Below, in pieces: positions 37,629-46,659 of a DNA stretch of 64,000 nucleotides. Within the stretch, counting starts at the first letter, position 1; each line of letters starts with the position of its first letter. The DNA lies in the NCBI RefSeq assembly GCF_014654615.1, contig NZ_BNBB01000012.1:124001-188000 (forward strand), given 5' to 3'. The position numbers and the translations under genes are program-made. The DNA is from Streptosporangium violaceochromogenes (GTDB taxonomy: Bacteria; Actinomycetota; Actinomycetes; Streptosporangiales; Streptosporangiaceae). The notes under the pieces were generated by a model. It searched no databases, was not told where the DNA came from, and worked only from the letters and a program-made list of their open reading frames with translations.

Positions 37629-38963
37629 GTGAGCGGCGCGGACGGGCGCGCCCTCCCCGGTCCCGCCGCCCCCCTCACCCTGCCCGCCTGGACCGAGACG
37701 ACGCTGCCCGGCGGGCCCTCCGTCGTGGCCGTCGTCCGGCGGGCCGCGCCCCTGGTGGAGCTGCGGCTGCGGGTGCCGGCGGCGACGGTGGACCTCGCGG
37801 CCGGCACCCTGCTGGCACGGACGCTGTTCTCCGGCACCGGCACCCGGCCGGTCACCGAGATCACCGAGGGGCCGCGGGCCGCCGCGGGCACGTTCACCTG
37901 CACGGCCCGCCCCGACCGCTGGCTGATCGGCGGCACCTGCCTGGCCTCCGGCCTGGGCGAGGCGCTCGGGGTGCTCGCGGACGCGCTGTGCGGGGCGGCC
38001 TACCCCGACCGCGAGGTCTCCGTCGAACGAGAACGGCTCGCCGACCAGGTCCGGGTGGCGTTGAGTCAGCCGTCGCACATGGCCCGGGCCGAACTGCTGA
38101 GGCGCTTCTACGGCGATCACCCGTACGGGGTGGAGACCCCCGGGCCCGAGCGGGTGAACGCGGTGGGGGCCGAGGAACTGCGCTCCCTGCACGAACGGCG
38201 GATGCGTCCCGGCGGCGCCACCCTGGTCCTGGTCGGCGACCTGGATCCGGACGACGCCGTCGCACTGGTGAGCGACCGGCTCGGCGCCTGGACCGGGGGC
38301 GCCGAGGCCGGGGAGATCCGGATGCCGGCCGCCCCGCCGCCGCCCCCGAGGCCGCTGCTGCTGGTGGACCGGCCGGGCGCGGCGCAGTCGTCGATGCGGC
38401 TCGCCATGTCCGCCCCGGCCCGCGACCACCCGGACAACGCCCCCCTGCAGCTCGCGAACCTGATCTTCGGCGGCTCCCCCTCCCGCTGGACGGAGAACAT
38501 CCGGGAGAAGAAGGGCTACTCCTACGGCCCCAGCGCGGTGATCGAGCACGCACCCGGCGGCTCGGCGGTGATGCTGTCTGCCAACGTGGCCACCGAGGTG
38601 ACCGCGCCCGCGCTGCTGGAGACGTTCTACGAGCTGGGCAGGATCGCCACGCTGCCGCCCGACCCCGCCGAGGTCGAGCGGGCCCGGCAGCACGCCGTCG
38701 GCACGCTGCGGCTCCTCACCGCCACACAGGCGGGGCTGGCCCAGGCGGCCGGGACGCTCGCCGGGTCCGGGCTGGGGCTGGGCCATCTGAAGCTGCACGC
38801 CGAACGGCTGGCGTCGGCCACGGCCGGGGACGTGCACCGCGCCGCCGCGACCTATCTGGGCCCCGGCCGGTCGGTGTCGGTGGTGCTCGGCGACGCCGAC
38901 CGGATCGGGCGCGGCCTCGCGGCGGTCACCCAGGTCGAAATCGGGCAAGGACCGGCGACCTAA
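37629..38963 (+). CDS. M16 family peptidase homologue without zinc site
   Basis: 444 residues with the M16 two-domain fold. The catalytic HxxEH motif expected near residue 60 is replaced (LLARTLFSGTGTRPVTE), so it cannot bind zinc. The C-terminal half keeps RWTENIREKKGYSYGPSAVI, the Arg-Tyr region that non-catalytic M16B partners use for substrate. Such subunits normally sit beside a catalytic HxxEH partner; none is adjacent here. The start GTG has GGAGGAG. It is probably half of a heterodimer whose partner is elsewhere. Confidence 0.85.
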   Translation: MSGADGRALPGPAAPLTLPAWTETTLPGGPSVVAVVRRAAPLVELRLRVPAATVDLAAGTLLARTLFSGTGTRPVTEITEGPRAAAGTFTCTARPDRWLIGGTCLASGLGEALGVLADALCGAAYPDREVSVERERLADQVRVALSQPSHMARAELLRRFYGDHPYGVETPGPERVNAVGAEELRSLHERRMRPGGATLVLVGDLDPDDAVALVSDRLGAWTGGAEAGEIRMPAAPPPPPRPLLLVDRPGAAQSSMRLAMSAPARDHPDNAPLQLANLIFGGSPSRWTENIREKKGYSYGPSAVIEHAPGGSAVMLSANVATEVTAPALLETFYELGRIATLPPDPAEVERARQHAVGTLRLLTATQAGLAQAAGTLAGSGLGLGHLKLHAERLASATAGDVHRAAATYLGPGRSVSVVLGDADRIGRGLAAVTQVEIGQGPAT

Positions 38964-39027
38964 TGACACATTTTTTTAATACCAAATGACATGGCCCGGA
39001 TTTTCTTCATTGAAACTTGAGTGAGGT

Positions 39028-39045
39028 CGATTAGATCGATTACAT
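39028..39045. promoter_or_regulatory. Tandem CGATTAGAT/CGATTACAT repeat before the regulator gene
   Basis: Two 9-bp direct repeats differ at one base and abut each other, 32 bases before the regulator start. They lie in an AT-rich 113-base gap that also has TTGAAA at 39010. They may be an autoregulatory site. The rest of the gap holds two ATGACA copies and a run of seven T. Confidence 0.5.
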
Positions 39046-39076
39046 TCTGAGCACGCCATGATCCTCTGGGAGCACG

Positions 39077-40075
39077 ATGTTCGAGGCATTGGGACTCAGC
39101 AATCTCGCCGAGTCCGTATATCTGACGATGCTTGAGTTTCCCGAGGCCGGCCTGGAGGAGCTCTGCCGCGTCCTGCGCCTCGACCGCGAGCGTCTTCAGG
39201 AGGCGCTGGACGACCTGGCGCGCATGTCCCTGCTCAACGCCCCGCCGTCCGGCGCGCGGCCGCCGCGCCCGGTCAGCCCGGAGGTCGGCCTGGCGATGCT
39301 GCTGGCCCGCCGCCACGCCGAGGTGGCGCGTCACCAGCAGGAGATCGAGGAGAGCAGGGCCGCCCTGGAGGCCCTGCTGGCCAAGCACGCCGCCTCCCGG
39401 CCGAGAAGCCCCGAGCCCGAGGTGCGCCGGGTGGAGGGGATCGCCGCGATCCGGGCCCGGCTGCACGAGCTGGCGGGCTCCTGCGTGTGGGAGACGTGCT
39501 CGTTCGTGCCCGGGGGCGCGCAGGCGGCGGCCGGTCTGAACTGCGGCGCCCTGGACGCCGAGGCGATCGCCCGGGGGGTACGGCTGCGCACCGTCTATCT
39601 GGACAGCGTGCGCAACCACCAGCCGACCCTGGAGTACGCCCACTGGCTCACCGAGCTCGGGGGCGAGGTGCGGACGACGCCGACGCTGCCGATGCGGCTG
39701 CTCATCGTGGACCGGCGGCTGGCGCTGGTGCCGGTCGACAACGACGACAGCAGCGCCCTGGCACTGGAGATCTCCAGCTCCGGCCTGCTCAGCGGGCTGG
39801 TCGCGCTGTTCAACTCCACCTGGAAGAACGCCGTCCCGCTGGGCTCGGTGCGCTGGCGCGACGACGAGGGGCTGTCCGCCCAGCAGCGGCAGGTGCTCCA
39901 GCTGCTGGGCGAGGGGTACACCGACGAGATGATCGCGCGGCAGCTCGGAGTCTCGGTGCGCACGGCCCGGCGGATCGCCTCCAACCTGCTTTCCCGCCTG
40001 GACGCCCACAGCCGTTTCCAGGCGGGCGCCCGCGCGGTCGCCCGGGGCTGGATCGCCGCCGACGACCTCCGCTGA
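39077..40075 (+). CDS. TrmB-like/LuxR-type transcriptional regulator
   Basis: 332 residues. A TrmB-like winged helix (MFEALGLSNLAESVYLTMLE) and a coiled-coil linker (HQQEIEESRAALEALLAKHA) lead to a sensor region like a phospholipase D-fold (LRTVYLDSVRNHQPTLEYAH). A C-terminal LuxR HTH closes it (LSAQQRQVLQLLGEGYTDEM, RQLGVSVRTARRIAS). Proteins of this layout regulate secondary metabolism in actinomycetes. No biosynthetic genes lie directly beside it; the carotenoid cluster begins 1.5 kb downstream. Confidence 0.85.
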   Translation: MFEALGLSNLAESVYLTMLEFPEAGLEELCRVLRLDRERLQEALDDLARMSLLNAPPSGARPPRPVSPEVGLAMLLARRHAEVARHQQEIEESRAALEALLAKHAASRPRSPEPEVRRVEGIAAIRARLHELAGSCVWETCSFVPGGAQAAAGLNCGALDAEAIARGVRLRTVYLDSVRNHQPTLEYAHWLTELGGEVRTTPTLPMRLLIVDRRLALVPVDNDDSSALALEISSSGLLSGLVALFNSTWKNAVPLGSVRWRDDEGLSAQQRQVLQLLGEGYTDEMIARQLGVSVRTARRIASNLLSRLDAHSRFQAGARAVARGWIAADDLR

Positions 40076-40256
40076 CCCGGTGGCGGATCCGTGAGGGCGC
40101 CGGGCCGACCCGTCGGCGAAAAGCCTCAGCCGGCCGGCTCGCCACGCGCCCGGCCGACCTATCGAACGTACCCGCCGGACGGCCCGGAAATGTCGGTGGG
40201 CGGCTCTAGTCTGTGGCGGGTAAACAGCGGACGGACAACCCGGAGGGGTGGGCGAG

Positions 40257-40763
40257 ATGGCCACGCAGGAAAAGGTCATGACCGGTGAGCGCGCCGAGCT
40301 GCTGGAGACGCTGGCCAAACACCGGGGCTTTCTGCGCCACACGGTCACGGGCCTGACCGACGAGCAGGCCGCGCGGCGCACCACGGTGAGCGAGCTGTGC
40401 CTGGGCGGCCTCATCAAGCACGTGACCTTCGTCGAGGCGCGCTGGGCGGGGTTCATCGTCGGGGGCGCCGAGGCGATGAGCGCGTCCGCCGACTGGGCGG
40501 CCCAGTTCCGCATGGCCGAGGGCGAGACGCTGGCCGGTCTGCTCGGCGCCTACGAGGAGGTGGCCCGCCGGACCGACGAGCTGGTGGCGACCCTGCCCGA
40601 CCTCGACGCCTCCCAGGCCCTCCCGCCCGCGCCGTGGTTCGAGCCGGGCGCGCGATGGTCGGTGCGCCGGGTCCTGCTCCACATCATCGCCGAGACCTCC
40701 CAGCACGCCGGTCACGCCGACATCATCCGCGAGTCCCTCGACGGCGCCAAGACCATGGGCTGA
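40257..40763 (+). CDS. DinB/DUF664 family protein
   Basis: 168 residues with the DinB-like four-helix bundle. Metal-binding histidines are in place: GGLIKHVTFVEARW and HIIAETSQHAGHADIIRE. These proteins are metal-dependent, some being thiol transferases (mycothiol or bacillithiol dependent). The ATG at 40257 has GGAGG ten bases upstream; GTG at 40248 overlaps the ribosome site. Confidence 0.87.
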   Translation: MATQEKVMTGERAELLETLAKHRGFLRHTVTGLTDEQAARRTTVSELCLGGLIKHVTFVEARWAGFIVGGAEAMSASADWAAQFRMAEGETLAGLLGAYEEVARRTDELVATLPDLDASQALPPAPWFEPGARWSVRRVLLHIIAETSQHAGHADIIRESLDGAKTMG

Positions 40764-40781
40764 TCACGGGATGGCGCCCCG

Positions 40782-40805
40782 GGCCGGGGCGGGACCGCCC
40801 CGGCC
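40782..40805. terminator. Bidirectional hairpin terminator
   Basis: Perfect 11-bp arms GGCCGGGGCGG/CCGCCCCGGCC with a two-base centre lie between the convergent DinB and acetyltransferase genes. The remaining gap to 40918 shows nothing else. Confidence 0.65.
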
Positions 40806-40918
40806 GCCGCGTTTCCCCTGGACGAGGCGGCCGCCGGGCCCGCGGCCCGGCGGGGGGCGCCGTCCCGCGAGCGGGCGGCGACCGCCGGCGCGGGGCGGGG
40901 CCTCAGCCCTCGGACTCC

Positions 40919-41434
40919 TCAGCCCTCGAACTCCTCGGCCAGCAGGTCCATGAGCAGGCCGTCGCGCCAGGTGCCGTCCGCTCCCCTCTCGTATTGGCGC
41001 ATGACGCCGACCGGCCGGAACCCGGCCTTGGTGTAGCAGCGGATCGCGGCGGCGTTGTCCGCCGCCGGGTCGATCACGATGCGGTGGTGGCCGTGGTCGG
41101 TGATCAGATGCCGGGCGAGCGTCCGCACGGCGTCGGTGCCCAGGCCGCGGCCGTGGGCGGACGGGTCGAGATAGAGGTCGATGTTGGCGTGACGATAGTC
41201 CGGTTCGCTCTCGGCTCCCCACTGGATCGCCCCGACCACCCGGCCACCGTGCTCGATGGCCAGGGTGGACATGTCCGCGTCGGCGAGGTCGCCGGCCACC
41301 GCCGCCGCCAGGTCGTCACCCCCGCGCCACCGCCGGTAGACCTCGGGCTTCGAGCGGATGGCCGCCAGGGCGGGGATGTCGGCGGTCGTGGCCGGGCGCA
41401 GCGTCACCGCCGCGCCGTACAGCGTCTTCTGCAT
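40919..41434 (-). CDS. GNAT family N-acetyltransferase
   Basis: 171 residues. The GNAT fold is clear: TLRPATTADIPALAAIRSKP, IDLYLDPSAHGRGLGTDAVR (acetyl-CoA loop R-G-x-G-T/S), DPAADNAAAIRCYTKAGFRP. It resembles aminoglycoside 6'-N-acetyltransferase and RimJ/RimL-like enzymes; substrate unknown. It is divergent from cruF. Confidence 0.85.
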   Translation of the reverse strand: MQKTLYGAAVTLRPATTADIPALAAIRSKPEVYRRWRGGDDLAAAVAGDLADADMSTLAIEHGGRVVGAIQWGAESEPDYRHANIDLYLDPSAHGRGLGTDAVRTLARHLITDHGHHRIVIDPAADNAAAIRCYTKAGFRPVGVMRQYERGADGTWRDGLLMDLLAEEFEG

Positions 41435-41586
41435 GCCCAGGAACGTAACCGATGCGGCTCGCCCACCGCACCAGACGAACTGTCCCCTCCGACCGGCAAG
41501 ACCACCGGCGTGCCGGGAGTCCTGGTCAAAGTGAATCTGACCCGGGGGCGCCGCTCGAATGACCCTTTGCAGGGCAGAGCGATGAG

Positions 41587-42600
41587 GTGGACAGCGGAGG
41601 GGCCGGTCGTGACGCGACGCGGGACGTGGTGCGGGACGCGATGAGGGATCCGGTGGAGAGGGCCTCCGGCGGGCGGAGGGGATGGACGGCGACGGGCGCG
41701 GCCCTGCTCGTCGCCATGACGGCGGCGCAGGTCGTCTCCGGGGTACGGCCCCAGCCGGGCGGCCTGACCGGCGTGATCGTGCTCCTGCTGGCGGGAGGCG
41801 CCCTGGCCTTCGCGTCCGGGACGCACGGTCCCCGCCGGGCGGTCGCCGCGTTCGCCGCCGCGGTGACGGCCGGGTACGCCGCCGAGTGGGTCGGCGTCAG
41901 GACGGGGCTGCCGTTCGGGGAGTACGACTACACCGGCGCGCTGTGGCCGCAGGTCGGCGGGGTGCCGGTGATCGTGGCGCTGGCGTGGGGCGGGATGGGC
42001 CTGGCCGCCCACGCGACGGCCGCGGCGATCCTCTCCGGGCGGGCGGCGGCTCCGGACGGCTCGGCATCCCCCGGCTCCCCGGCGACTCCCGGCCACTCCC
42101 CCGTTCCGGGCAGCCCGGCGGCCCCGGGCGGACGCCTGGGGCGGGTCGTCGTGGGAGCGGGGGCGCTGACCGCCTGGGATCTGTTCCTGGATCCGCAGAT
42201 GACGCGGCTGGGCCTGTGGTCCTGGGCCGAGCCCGGCCTCTACCGGGGTATCCCGGCCGGAAACTTCGCCGGCTGGCTGCTGGTCTCCCTGCTGGTCATG
42301 GCCCTGATCGACGTCATCGTGGTCTGCCCCGCGGCCCGGTCCACCGGGCTGGTCTCGGTCTACACGGTGATGGCCGTCATGGAGACGGTCGGCTTCGCGG
42401 CGGTCTTCGACCCGCCGGACCCGCTGGTGGCCGTCGCCGGGGGGCTGGGCATGGGGCTGTTCGCCGTACCGGCGTGGAGACCGTGGGAGCGATGGGGGCG
42501 ACGGCGGCCAGATGAGTCACGAGCACCACTGAGATCACGAGAACCGCGGCGGCCAGGTCAGGGACGAGAGCGTGGACGGAGGGGCGCATGGCCAAGGTGA
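41587..42600 (+). CDS. cruF: Carotenoid biosynthesis protein, CruF family (carotenoid 1',2'-hydratase)
   Basis: 337 residues, polytopic membrane protein. CruF/DUF422 features: AAEWVGVRTGLPFGEYDYTG, TAWDLFLDPQMTRLGLWSWA, GIPAGNFAGWL, and VYTVMAVMETVGFAAVF. CruF enzymes hydrate the end of acyclic carotenoids to give 1'-hydroxy groups that can be glycosylated. A Pro/Ser/Gly loop (about 155-180) is inserted between helices. The start is uncertain (GTG 41587 or ATG 41641). It overlaps the desaturase gene by 13 bases. Confidence 0.82.
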   Translation: MDSGGAGRDATRDVVRDAMRDPVERASGGRRGWTATGAALLVAMTAAQVVSGVRPQPGGLTGVIVLLLAGGALAFASGTHGPRRAVAAFAAAVTAGYAAEWVGVRTGLPFGEYDYTGALWPQVGGVPVIVALAWGGMGLAAHATAAAILSGRAAAPDGSASPGSPATPGHSPVPGSPAAPGGRLGRVVVGAGALTAWDLFLDPQMTRLGLWSWAEPGLYRGIPAGNFAGWLLVSLLVMALIDVIVVCPAARSTGLVSVYTVMAVMETVGFAAVFDPPDPLVAVAGGLGMGLFAVPAWRPWERWGRRRPDESRAPLRSREPRRPGQGRERGRRGAWPR

Positions 42601-44015
42601 TCGTGGTCGGCGGCGGCGTGGGCGGCATGGTCTGCGCCCTGCTGCTGGCCCGGCGGGGGCACCGGGTACGCCTGTACGAGCGGCGGTCCCGGCTGGGCGG
42701 CAAACTCGCCGAGCACCGGCGCGACGGTTTCTCCTTCTCGCTCGGCCCCTCCCTCCTGACCCTGCCGGACGTCTTCACCGACCTGGGGCTGAAGCTGGAC
42801 CTGGTCGAGCCAAGGGAGCTGTGCCACTACCGCTTCGCGGACGGCTCGGCGCTGACGGCGCACCGCGACCCGGCGCGGATGGCCGCCGAGGTGGAGCGGT
42901 TCGCGCCGGGAGAGGGCCGCAACTGGACGGCGTTCCACGCCTGGGGGCGGGCCTGCTTCGCGGCGTCGCGACGGGCGTTCTTCGCCGGACCCCTCACCCG
43001 CCCGCCGGCGCACGCGCGGCCGTCCGACCTGTGGGCGGTGGCGCCGGGCCGTACGGTCGACGGGCTGGCCCGCCGCTTCTTCACCGACCCGCGCCTGCGC
43101 CAGTACGTGGGCCGCTACGCGACCTACGCCGGCTCCAGCCCCTACCGGGCCCCGGCGGCGCTGGCCTGCGTGCCGGCCGTCGAGCACGACCACGGCGGCT
43201 GGTACGTCGCGGGCGGGCTGCCCCGCCTCGCCGACGCGCTGGCCGGGCTGCTGGAGAAGGCGGGGGTGGAGGTCGCGCTGGACACCGAGGTGACGGAGGT
43301 TCCGGCCGACGCCGACCGGGTCCTGGGCGTACGGCTGGCCTCCGGCGAGCGCGAGCGCGCGGACGCCGTGGTCGCCGGCGTCGACGCCGCCGCGCTGTAC
43401 GGACGGCTGCTGCCGGACCGGCGGCGGCTGCGGCGCGTCGCCCGTCTCGGCATGTCCTCGTCGGTGTTCCTGCTGCTGGCGGGGGTGGAGGGGCGGACCG
43501 GAGGCCTGGCGCACCACTCGGTGGTCTTCTCGGCCGACTACCGGCGGGAGTTCTCCGACATCTTCGAGCGGCGCAGGCCGCCGGAGGATCCGACCGTCTA
43601 CCTCGGCTGCTCGGCGGTGGACGACCCGTCGCAGGCGCCGGAGGGGGCGGAGAACCTGGTGATGCTGGTCAACGTGCCGGCGGGCGACCCGGGCCGGTGG
43701 CCGATACGGCCGGAGTCCTACCGGGACCTGGTGCTTGAGCGGCTGGCCGCCCGGGGACACGACCTGTCGGGGCGGCTGCGCTTCGTGGACCTGTTCACCC
43801 CGGCCGACCTGCGCGACCGTTACGGCGCGTGGGGCGGCTCCGTCTACGGCGCCGCCTACGACGGCCCGTTCTCGGCGTTCCGCCGTCCGGGAAACAGGGG
43901 GCCCCGGCGCGGGCTGTATCTCGTGGGCGGCTCCGCGCATCCGGGGGGCGGCCTGCCGCTGGTGGCGATGGGCGGGCGTCTCGTCGCCTCGCTCGTGGAG
44001 GAGGACCTCCCTTGA
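42588..44015 (+). CDS. Phytoene desaturase-family FAD enzyme (CrtD/CrtN-like)
   Basis: 475 residues. FAD motif VIVVGGGVGGMVCALLLARR at 4-23, GGWYVAGGLPRLADALAGLL, and the C-terminal LVGGSAHPGGGLPLVAMGGR. It belongs to the CrtI/CrtD/CrtN group but is distinct from the crtI at 48577. Between cruF and a glycosyltransferase it most likely desaturates C-3,4 of hydroxylated carotenoids (CrtD role) or oxidises an end group. Translation is coupled to cruF. Confidence 0.83.
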   Translation: MAKVIVVGGGVGGMVCALLLARRGHRVRLYERRSRLGGKLAEHRRDGFSFSLGPSLLTLPDVFTDLGLKLDLVEPRELCHYRFADGSALTAHRDPARMAAEVERFAPGEGRNWTAFHAWGRACFAASRRAFFAGPLTRPPAHARPSDLWAVAPGRTVDGLARRFFTDPRLRQYVGRYATYAGSSPYRAPAALACVPAVEHDHGGWYVAGGLPRLADALAGLLEKAGVEVALDTEVTEVPADADRVLGVRLASGERERADAVVAGVDAAALYGRLLPDRRRLRRVARLGMSSSVFLLLAGVEGRTGGLAHHSVVFSADYRREFSDIFERRRPPEDPTVYLGCSAVDDPSQAPEGAENLVMLVNVPAGDPGRWPIRPESYRDLVLERLAARGHDLSGRLRFVDLFTPADLRDRYGAWGGSVYGAAYDGPFSAFRRPGNRGPRRGLYLVGGSAHPGGGLPLVAMGGRLVASLVEEDLP

Positions 44016-44052
44016 CGGAACCTCGCCCCGCGTTTCCTCTCCGGGCGATCCG

Positions 44053-45294
44053 ATGAGCGGGCCGGTGAGCGGGCCGGTGAGGGGATCGACGAGGAGGCCG
44101 GCGAACGGGCCGGCCGGAACGACCGGCGCGCTGCTCGGGGCCGTCGCGGCCCGGCTGAGGCGGACGGGTCCGCTCACCGCGCTCCAGGTCGCCGCCGCCG
44201 TCGCCGCCGGGGTACGGCTGGCCCGCGGGCGCGACCGGCTGCCTCCGCTGGCCCCCGCCGGGACGGCGGCGGGCACGCGGATCTCGGTGGTGATCCCGGC
44301 CCGTGACGAGGAGGGCCGTCTCGGTCCCTGCCTGTCGGCGGTGCTGGCGGACCCGGCGGTGGCGGAGGTCGTGGTGGTCGACGACGAGTCGGGGGACGGC
44401 ACGGCACGGCTGGCCGCCGCCCTGGGCGCGAGGGTCGTCACGGGCACGCCCCCGCCCCCGGGGTGGGTGGGCAAGCAGTGGGCGCTGCGGCAGGGGGTCC
44501 GGGCGGCGGCCGGTGAGGTGGTGGTGACCCTGGACGCCGACACCCGGCCGTCACCGGGCCTGTTCGGCGCGCTCGCGGCGGCCCTGGACCGCCACGACCT
44601 CCTCACCGTGGGCCCCCGGTTCGTCTGCGGCGGTCTGGCCGAGCAGGCGCTGCACGCCGCGTTCCTGGCGACGCTGGTCTACCGGTTCGGCCCGATCGGG
44701 CCGGCCGTCCCGCCGCCCCCGCACCGTGTGATGGCCAACGGCCAGTGCATGGCCTTCCGGCGGGCGGCGATGCTGGAGGCCGACGGGTTCGCGCGGATCA
44801 GGGGGAACATGACCGACGACGTGGCGCTGGCCAGGGCACTGGCCGCCCGCGGCTGGGCGGTCGGCTTCCTGGACGCGGGCGGGTTGCTGGAGGTGGACAT
44901 GCACGACTCGGCGGCCGGGGTGTGGCGGGAGTGGGGGCGGTCGCTGCCGCTGCGCGACGTCACCGGCCCGGTCCGGCTGGCCGCCGACCTGGGCGTGGTC
45001 TGGCTCACCGCCGCCCTGCCGGTCCTGCGGCTGGCGGCGGGCCGGGCGACCCGGCTGGACGTGGGGCTGCTGGCCGTACGGCTGCTGCTGGCCGGCGCGC
45101 TGCGCGGCAGCTACGCCCGGCCGGGGCCGGGGGTGCTGCTCTCCCCGCTCCTGGACCCGCTGGCGGCCGTACGGCTGACGCAGGCGACGCTGCGCCCGGT
45201 GCGCCGTTGGCGGGGACGCTCCTACCCGGAGCCGTACCTGACCGGGGCCGCACCTCCCCGGGGGCGAGCCGTGCCCGCGGAAGAAGGCTCATGA
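44053..45294 (+). CDS. Family 2 glycosyltransferase (CruC-like)
   Basis: 413 residues. GT2 fold: ISVVIPARDEEGRLGPCLSA, VVVVDDESGDGT, VVTLDADTRPSPGLFGALAA, RGNMTDDVALARALAARGWA, and WREWGRSLPLRD (the acceptor Q/R-x-x-R-W-like region). Hydrophobic segments at both ends suggest membrane association. By context it probably adds sugar to the carotenoid hydroxyl made by CruF. The ATG at 44053 lies 38 bases after the desaturase stop. The 3' end overlaps plsY by six bases. Confidence 0.83.
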   Translation: MSGPVSGPVRGSTRRPANGPAGTTGALLGAVAARLRRTGPLTALQVAAAVAAGVRLARGRDRLPPLAPAGTAAGTRISVVIPARDEEGRLGPCLSAVLADPAVAEVVVVDDESGDGTARLAAALGARVVTGTPPPPGWVGKQWALRQGVRAAAGEVVVTLDADTRPSPGLFGALAAALDRHDLLTVGPRFVCGGLAEQALHAAFLATLVYRFGPIGPAVPPPPHRVMANGQCMAFRRAAMLEADGFARIRGNMTDDVALARALAARGWAVGFLDAGGLLEVDMHDSAAGVWREWGRSLPLRDVTGPVRLAADLGVVWLTAALPVLRLAAGRATRLDVGLLAVRLLLAGALRGSYARPGPGVLLSPLLDPLAAVRLTQATLRPVRRWRGRSYPEPYLTGAAPPRGRAVPAEEGS

Positions 45295-45894
45295 CCGGCG
45301 CGGCGCCCTGGCGGCCCACCTGGCCTGGCCGAAGCGCAGGCCGATGAGGCACATCAGCGCGCCCGTCGCCGCCACCTGCCCCAGGGGCGCGAAGATCGCC
45401 TGGAACACCGGAAGGCCGAACACCCCCGCCCGCGCCCCGACGGCGAAGGAGCGCGTGAGCAGCGCGCAGGCCACCAGGAGGACGACGCCGAGCAGGAAGG
45501 CGGGCGGGCAGATGACGGCGAAGCCCCCCACGAAGGTGAGAACCGACCGGCCGCCGCGGAACCCGGCGAACACCGGCCAGGCGTGCCCGGCCATCGCGGC
45601 GGCCACCGCGAGGTACACCGGCACGACGCTCGCCCCGGTGACCACGCCCGGCCCGGTGGTGTGCGGCCCGCCTGCCGCGAGGGCGAACAGCGCCGCGAGC
45701 GTTCCCTTGAGGGTGTCGCCGGCGAAGACGGACACGGCGGCGGCGCGGCCGAGGTGCTCCCTGACGTTCCAGAAGCCGGGGTTGCGGTCGCCGACCTCAC
45801 GGGGGTCGACGCCGTGGGCCCGCCCGGCCAGCACCGCGACCGGCACGGATCCGAGGAGGTAGCCTCCGATGACCGCGACGAGCACAGGGATCAT
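45289..45894 (-). CDS. plsY: PlsY-like acyltransferase within the carotenoid cluster
   Basis: 201 residues, about five membrane helices. PlsY motif 1 is changed: LLGSVPVAVLAG is kept, but GSGNPGATN reads GDRNPGFWNVREHLG. Motif 2 is GHAWPVFAGFRGGRSVLTF (Lys to Arg in GGKG). PlsY transfers acyl groups from acyl phosphate to glycerol 3-phosphate; the altered substrate loops and the context suggest another acceptor, possibly the carotenoid sugar. The 5' end overlaps crtA head to head by 26 bases. Confidence 0.75.
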   Translation of the reverse strand: MIPVLVAVIGGYLLGSVPVAVLAGRAHGVDPREVGDRNPGFWNVREHLGRAAAVSVFAGDTLKGTLAALFALAAGGPHTTGPGVVTGASVVPVYLAVAAAMAGHAWPVFAGFRGGRSVLTFVGGFAVICPPAFLLGVVLLVACALLTRSFAVGARAGVFGLPVFQAIFAPLGQVAATGALMCLIGLRFGQARWAARAPRRS

Positions 45895-46639
45895 CGCCTC
45901 TTTCCACCTCACCAGGTATGCGGAGTGGGGGGCCGTGCGTTTCATGGCGTTCGACCGGCCGGTGCTGCGGGCCACCCCGGGGCTGCTGTTCTGGCGGCTG
46001 CTCGGTTCCGGGCGCGGCACGTCGATGGGGCTGGGCGCCGACCCGCGCCGCTGGGCGCTGCTCGCGGTCTGGCGCGAGGAGGCCGCGCTGGACGCCTTCC
46101 TGGCCACCTCGCCGATCGCGGCGCGCCATCGCGACGAGGCGGAGGAGTCGTGGCGGGTGCGACTGGTCCCGCTCTCCTCGCGGGGCCGGTGGGGCGGGAC
46201 GGAGCCCTTCGGCCCGCTCCCCGCCGAACCGGGCGCGGCCCCGGGCGGCGGGCCGGTGGCGGTGCTGACGCGGGCCTCGATCCGGCCGTCGCGGCTGGTG
46301 CCGTTCTACCGGTCGATCCCGGCGGTCGACCGGCTGCTGCGGGAGCAGGAGGGCCGCCTGGCCTCCGTCGGGGTCGGTGAGTGGCCCCTGGCCCGGCAGG
46401 CCACGTTCTCGCTGTGGCGCGACGCCGACGCGGTGCGGGACTTCGCCTACCGGACGCAGGCGCACCGGCGGGTGATCGGGCTGACGCGGGCGCGGGGGTG
46501 GTATTCCGAGGAGCTGTTCGCCCGGTTCGCCCCCTACGGCAGCGAGGGGACCTGGGACGGGGTGGACCCCCTCCGCGAGCCCGGCGGCCACGGCCGCCGG
46601 CCGGGGACGGGGCGCACTCCCCGCCCCGGCCGGGTGTGA
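45869..46639 (+). CDS. crtA: Spheroidene monooxygenase-like protein (CrtA)
   Basis: 256 residues. IIASFHLTRYAEWGAVRFMA, RATPGLLFWRLLGSGRGTSM, DPRRWALLAVWREEAALDAF and RARGWYSEELFARFAPY follow CrtA enzymes that put a keto group on acyclic carotenoids. The tail (after about 235) is Gly/Arg/Pro-rich. The ATG at 45869 has AGGAGG eight bases upstream and is needed to keep the conserved SFHL start, although it lies within the 5' end of plsY. Confidence 0.82.
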   Translation: MTATSTGIIASFHLTRYAEWGAVRFMAFDRPVLRATPGLLFWRLLGSGRGTSMGLGADPRRWALLAVWREEAALDAFLATSPIAARHRDEAEESWRVRLVPLSSRGRWGGTEPFGPLPAEPGAAPGGGPVAVLTRASIRPSRLVPFYRSIPAVDRLLREQEGRLASVGVGEWPLARQATFSLWRDADAVRDFAYRTQAHRRVIGLTRARGWYSEELFARFAPYGSEGTWDGVDPLREPGGHGRRPGTGRTPRPGRV

Positions 46640-46659
46640 CCGGGTCCGCGGCACGCGGC

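Noticed and set aside
35272..37632. 786-codon open frame opposite the molybdopterin oxidoreductase
   Set aside because: Antisense shadow; the minus-strand protein has full family motifs.
39015..39021. CTTGAGT, one half of an HspR HAIR box
   Set aside because: The inverted partner ACTCAAG is missing and the gene is not a heat-shock gene.
42588..44015. Second crtI copy
   Set aside because: Same superfamily, but sequence and position beside cruF and a glycosyltransferase fit a CrtD/CrtN-like later-step enzyme.
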